DNA of 64,000 bases, from the NCBI GenBank assembly GCA_902589455.1, contig CACISX010000001.1, positions 184,283 through 248,282 on the forward strand. The letters are read 5' to 3'. A program made the translations under genes and the position numbers. Position 1 is the stretch's first letter; every line of letters begins with the position of its first letter. Origin of the DNA: an uncultured Pelagibacteraceae bacterium (GTDB lineage Bacteria; Pseudomonadota; Alphaproteobacteria; Pelagibacterales; Pelagibacteraceae). The notes beneath the pieces are model-generated. The model was given only the letters and a program-made list of their open reading frames with translations. It made no database searches and was not told the DNA's origin. Positions 60,426 through 64,000 of this stretch are shown one piece after another.

Positions 60426-60797
60426 ATGAATTTAGAATTTATATTCAAGATTATTGATAAAGAGGAATGGAAAGAAGCTAAAAAGGCTGGAATTTATAAC
60501 GGATCTGATAAAGATAAAAAAGATGGATATATTCATTTCTCAGAGGAAGATCAGGTGTCAGAAACTCTTAAAAAATATTTCCAGAATAAAAAAAATTTAA
60601 TTTTATTAAAGGTAAATGCTTTTAAACTCGAGCATTTACTATGGGAACAGGCTTCAAATGGTGATATGTACCCTCATTTGTATTCACCCTTAGATATTAA
60701 AAATGTTGAAGATGAATTTGAATTATCTTTAGACGATGAAGGAATTCATAAACTTCCAGAGATTTTAAAAAAGTATCAGTTTAGTCGACCAAGGTAA
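60426..60797 (+). CDS. DUF952-family protein
   Basis: FIFKIIDKEEWKEAKKAGIYNGSDKDKKDGYIHFS. Confidence 0.85.
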   Translation: MNLEFIFKIIDKEEWKEAKKAGIYNGSDKDKKDGYIHFSEEDQVSETLKKYFQNKKNLILLKVNAFKLEHLLWEQASNGDMYPHLYSPLDIKNVEDEFELSLDDEGIHKLPEILKKYQFSRPR

Positions 60798-61111
60798 TTA
60801 ACCATTACAACACCAATAATAATAAAAATAATTCCAATAGTTCCATAAATATTAGGCACTTGATTAAATTTTAAAACAGCGAAAAGTACAACACCAGTTA
60901 CTGTTAATCCGCTGTAAGTAGAGTAGGCAAATCCAACTGGAAGTGCTGACATAGCTTTTGCAATAGAAAACATTGTAATACACATAAACAAAATACATAG
61001 AACAGAAGGAGTTAGTTTGGTAAATCCTTCAGAAATTTTAGCAAAACTATTCGACGCGATACCAAATATAATTCCGTTAGCTAAAAATAAATAACCTAAT
61101 AATGGTTTCAT
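60776..61111 (-). CDS. SMR-family membrane protein lacking the Glu14 equivalent
   Basis: SMR signature SEGFTKLTPS and YSGLTVTG; Gly at the EmrE Glu14 position. Confidence 0.8.
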   Translation of the reverse strand: MKPLLGYLFLANGIIFGIASNSFAKISEGFTKLTPSVLCILFMCITMFSIAKAMSALPVGFAYSTYSGLTVTGVVLFAVLKFNQVPNIYGTIGIIFIIIGVVMVNYLGRLN

Positions 61112-61113
61112 AA

Positions 61114-61341
61114 TTATTCTTTTGACGCAATTTTATTAACTAATGGTCTCATTAAAGGAGCTAAAGTAAAAGCTGCGATTAACGCAATAGGATATGCAAA
61201 AATTATAGAATACCCCCATCTAAAAAAGAAACCATCCAAAACACCCGTATTAACAGCTACAACAACACCACTCATAATAACGCTCATACCCAAGGACATT
61301 AAAATCATAAATAAGGGTTGAGCATATTTTTTGTTAATCAT
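61114..61341 (-). CDS. DUF2798-like small membrane protein
   Basis: 75 aa two-TM-like: PLFMILMSLGMSVIMSGVVVAVNTG...AFTLAPLMRPLVNKI. Confidence 0.75.
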   Translation of the reverse strand: MINKKYAQPLFMILMSLGMSVIMSGVVVAVNTGVLDGFFFRWGYSIIFAYPIALIAAFTLAPLMRPLVNKIASKE

Positions 61342-61343
61342 AA

Positions 61344-61676
61344 TTAATTATTACCTAACAGGTTGACCATTAAAACACCAATAATAATAAAAGCTAAACC
61401 AATTAATGAATATAAATTAGGAACTTGATTAAATCTAATTATGCCAACAACAACAGTTGCTATAATTGTTAAACCTGCAAAAGAAGCATAAGTAATTCCC
61501 ATTGGAATATTTTTCATAACCAATGAAAGAGCATACATACATAAAACAATTGTAATTGCAGTGATTATGCTTGGAACTAAAAGTGTAAAGCCCTCAGCAC
61601 TTTTCGCGAAACTATTTGAGGTAACTCCTAGAAAAACAGCTATACCTAAAAATAAATATGAAGTGGCAAGACTCAT
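61344..61676 (-). CDS. SMR-family membrane protein lacking the Glu14 equivalent (second paralog)
   Basis: AEGFTLLVPS, YASFAGLTIIATVV; Gly at the EmrE Glu14 position. Confidence 0.8.
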   Translation of the reverse strand: MSLATSYLFLGIAVFLGVTSNSFAKSAEGFTLLVPSIITAITIVLCMYALSLVMKNIPMGITYASFAGLTIIATVVVGIIRFNQVPNLYSLIGLAFIIIGVLMVNLLGNN

Positions 61677-61714
61677 TTAATAATCTTAAATGAAATCTCG
61701 CCAAATATATATAA

Positions 61715-62035
61715 TTATTTTGGCATTGGAGTAGCTCCAGTTTCTAAACTGACAATTTTTCCATTGTCATATTTATAAACTGCCATTACAGCCTCAACAT
61801 TTCCATCATTAAATGTTACAAATGCATGGTGAATTCCAACTTCATCATTTTCATAAACAATTCTTGCATTATCTTGATTAATGTCACCGCTCATAGCCCA
61901 TTTAATAACATCACCTTTAGTTAAAACATTTCCTGATTTGTGCATTGTGAATTTAAAATCATCATGCAAAAGCTCATTCATAACTGCTTCATCTTTATTT
62001 TTTAATGCAGCACTATATTTTTCTAATATAGACAT
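61715..62035 (-). CDS. SnoaL/NTF2-like protein
   Basis: YSAALKNKDEAVMNELLHDDFKFTMH. Confidence 0.75.
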   Translation of the reverse strand: MSILEKYSAALKNKDEAVMNELLHDDFKFTMHKSGNVLTKGDVIKWAMSGDINQDNARIVYENDEVGIHHAFVTFNDGNVEAVMAVYKYDNGKIVSLETGATPMPK

Positions 62036-62037
62036 AT

Positions 62038-62328
62038 TTATGCTCCTTTTATTATTATTCCATTAGTTTCAGCATTATCTAATCGAATTTGTTTAATTGG
62101 TTTATATTCCTCTGAATTATACCATTCTAAGGCTTTTTCGTATGAAGGAAATTTCATAACTACAGTTCTTGGATGTTGCCAAGTTCCTTCTATCACTTGA
62201 TTTTCTCCTCCTCTTACAATGTATTCAGCTCCAAACTTTTCAGCAACGGAACTCACTTGTTCAATATAATGCTTATAATTTTCTGGATTAGTAACATTTA
62301 TATTAAATATTGCATAACCAGCTGACAT
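62038..62328 (-). CDS. DUF1330-like small alpha/beta-barrel protein
   Basis: GYAIFNINVTNPENYKHYIEQVSSVAEKFGAEYIVRGGENQVIEG. Confidence 0.85.
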   Translation of the reverse strand: MSAGYAIFNINVTNPENYKHYIEQVSSVAEKFGAEYIVRGGENQVIEGTWQHPRTVVMKFPSYEKALEWYNSEEYKPIKQIRLDNAETNGIIIKGA

Positions 62329-62651
62329 TATTCACCTGGCTTCTTGTAACTTTTTGATGCATCAGAAGCTTTTTTAAATGCACTATTATAATCAAAAACT
62401 TCATGCACCATTAGATCTGACATCATTCCACTGTTTAGAACAGTTACTTTCATAGCAAGAACACTTTCATAATCTCCTTCAACACAAAAAAGAACATCAA
62501 AACGTCCTCTTAACCATTCATAACTTATTGCTTTAACTCCTAAGCTTTCACACATAGATTTCATTACAGCACCTCTATCTGCTGATGGATCTGCATGCAT
62601 TTTTTTTAATAGCTCAGGACTTGCTTTTCCTATTACATAAAACTTAGACAT
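62328..62651 (-). CDS. GYD-domain-like protein
   Basis: GVKAISYEWLRGRFDVLFCVEGDYESVLAMKVTVLNSG. Confidence 0.6.
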   Translation of the reverse strand: MSKFYVIGKASPELLKKMHADPSADRGAVMKSMCESLGVKAISYEWLRGRFDVLFCVEGDYESVLAMKVTVLNSGMMSDLMVHEVFDYNSAFKKASDASKSYKKPGE

Positions 62652-62657
62652 TTAATT

Positions 62658-62951
62658 TTATCCTTTATGATTCATAACTGACTCATCAGTCATCATAGTC
62701 ATTTTAGATTGATCCATAATAACTCCACAGTCTATTCTTGCTTGAGTTAGTTCTTGATCTCCACCAAAACCTTTTAGGCCTTCTGGTGATTCAAAATGAA
62801 CTAAAACAGTCATAGAGTTATCATCCTCTTTTTCTGCTCCTGCAAAGGCGATTGTCATTCCATATTTTTTTATTTTATCACCATTTGCAAGCATCATCTG
62901 CTTCCAACTATTAAAACCTTTTGAAAGTTTTTGTTCTATTTTTACAAACAT
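62658..62951 (-). CDS. DUF3764-like small protein
   Basis: FVKIEQKLSKGFNSWKQMMLANGDKIKKYGMTIAFAGAEKEDDNSMTVLVHFES. Confidence 0.55.
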   Translation of the reverse strand: MFVKIEQKLSKGFNSWKQMMLANGDKIKKYGMTIAFAGAEKEDDNSMTVLVHFESPEGLKGFGGDQELTQARIDCGVIMDQSKMTMMTDESVMNHKG

Positions 62952-63054
62952 ATTTTTCTCCTTTATTGTTTAAGGGTGTAAGTACCATTTATTCCTATTG
63001 TTAGTTTTTTTAACCATAGGGTCAGATTTTTATATATTTATTATACTTCTTCTT

Positions 63055-63067
63055 GTGATTATATCAC
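63055..63067. promoter_or_regulatory. Inverted repeat GTGAT-TAT-ATCAC in a divergent promoter region
   Basis: Perfect 5-3-5 dyad between two divergent transcription units. Confidence 0.4.
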
Positions 63068-63147
63068 GTAACAGTTATGCACATTTTAGGTATATAAAAC
63101 GTTTAATTAAGCTGTTATTTTTTTTTTAATTTTGGTAAAATGAACTT

Positions 63148-63564
63148 ATGATTGAAAAGTTTAATGGAATATTTTATTTAGTAGTTTTTCTTGCACATTT
63201 TATTGGGATAGCAGTTTATTGTTTTCAAACAATTGTTGGAACAAAAACATTCATGGATAAATTTAACATAGATTATAGTGCAGCAATTATTGTTAGATTT
63301 GCAGGAGCATTAATGATCGGTTGGGTGGTGATGGCCCTATACATAATGTTTATAAGACCTAATGGTGCAGAAGGAACTTGGGCTTTCTTTACTTTATTAG
63401 TAATTATTCATGCGTGTGTTTTTCTAACAAACTTTTATTCAATTAAAATTGATAAAACAGGAATAAATGAAAAAACTAGTAACGAGGGAATAATTGCTCC
63501 TTTCGTGTTTTTAATTTTAAGTTCTATCCTTTGCTACGGATTAGCTGATAAAATTTACGCTTAA
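63148..63564 (+). CDS. Uncharacterised multi-TM protein
   Basis: 138 aa with about four hydrophobic segments. Confidence 0.65.
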   Translation: MIEKFNGIFYLVVFLAHFIGIAVYCFQTIVGTKTFMDKFNIDYSAAIIVRFAGALMIGWVVMALYIMFIRPNGAEGTWAFFTLLVIIHACVFLTNFYSIKIDKTGINEKTSNEGIIAPFVFLILSSILCYGLADKIYA

Positions 63565-64000
63565 AACCAATTAGGAACAGGCAGCCCTTTTTCCTCTAAG
63601 AATTTTTTATTGAACATCTTGGTTGCATACTTATCACTTCTGTCACAAAGAATGGTCACTATAGTTTTACCAGGACCCAATTCTTTACCCATCCTTATTG
63701 CTCCTGCTATATTTATTCCACAACTAGTACCTAAGCTTAGGCCTTCATTTTGAATTAAATCATAAAGTATAGGTAATGCTTCATGATCATCTATTGAATA
63801 AGCATTGTCAATTTTAGCTTCACCAAAGTTAGCTGTTACTCTACTTGAGCCAATTCCTTCAGTAATTGATCCACCTTCTGATTTAAGTTCACCATTTTTT
63901 ATATAATTATAAAGGGCAGAACCTTTTGGATCAGATAAATAAACTTTTATATTTTTATTCTTTTCTTTAAGAGCATTACTTACACCTGAAATTGTTCCTC
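63561..64000 (-). CDS. Cysteine synthase-like PLP enzyme, C-terminal part (runs off the window end)
   Basis: Manual reverse translation of the 3' end: ...YDLIQNEGLSLGTSCGINIAGAIRMGKELGPGKTIVTILCDRSDKYATKMFNKKFLEEKGLPVPNWF*. Confidence 0.85.
   Translation of the reverse strand, partial: GTISGVSNALKEKNKNIKVYLSDPKGSALYNYIKNGELKSEGGSITEGIGSSRVTANFGEAKIDNAYSIDDHEALPILYDLIQNEGLSLGTSCGINIAGAIRMGKELGPGKTIVTILCDRSDKYATKMFNKKFLEEKGLPVPNWF

Noticed and set aside
1-64000. CRISPR arrays, tRNA/rRNA genes, insertion sequences, prophage
   Set aside because: No regularly spaced repeats, tRNA cloverleaf-like segments, transposase or phage proteins were recognised by eye; tRNAscan/Infernal runs would be needed to exclude them formally.

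Overview
AT-rich, gene-dense 64 kb window with short intergenic gaps and many overlapping start/stop codons. The style and gene content resemble a streamlined marine alphaproteobacterium (SAR11/Pelagibacterales-like; inference only). No rRNA, tRNA, CRISPR array, transposase or phage gene was recognised. Main blocks: (1) purK-purE, then an M19 dipeptidase / 553-aa unknown / DUF3726 / zinc-ribbon microprotein module. (2) A glycine-betaine-type substrate-binding protein and permease, with no ATPase in the window, joined to a MetF-like protein and a GcvT/DmdA-like protein. (3) A roughly 18 kb plus-strand methylated-osmolyte/C1 island: Rieske oxygenase, BHMT, two FAD+GcvT dimethylglycine/sarcosine dehydrogenase paralogs, methyltransferase, DddP-like M24 protein, APS-kinase-like and HIGH-type nucleotidyltransferase, 2OG-Fe(II) oxygenase, enoyl-CoA hydratase, BT1-like transporter, ETF and ETF-QO, followed by folE, acuI and a LysR regulator. 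(4) A Fur-box-preceded iron(III) ABC operon. (5) A TRAP-linked sugar-acid catabolism island. (6) ppc, then ccdA and an azoreductase each broken by one extra A in a poly-A run. (7) A seven-gene cluster of small proteins ending in two SMR-family proteins that lack the SMR hallmark glutamate. Most notable leads: the Glu14-less SMR pair and its operon; a futA-futB intergenic hairpin whose loop is perfectly complementary to the futB ribosome-binding region; hairpins between binding-protein and permease genes in all three transport operons; and the kinase/nucleotidyltransferase/2OG-oxygenase module next to the DddP-like gene. All family names come from reading translated motifs and from memory; no database search was run.
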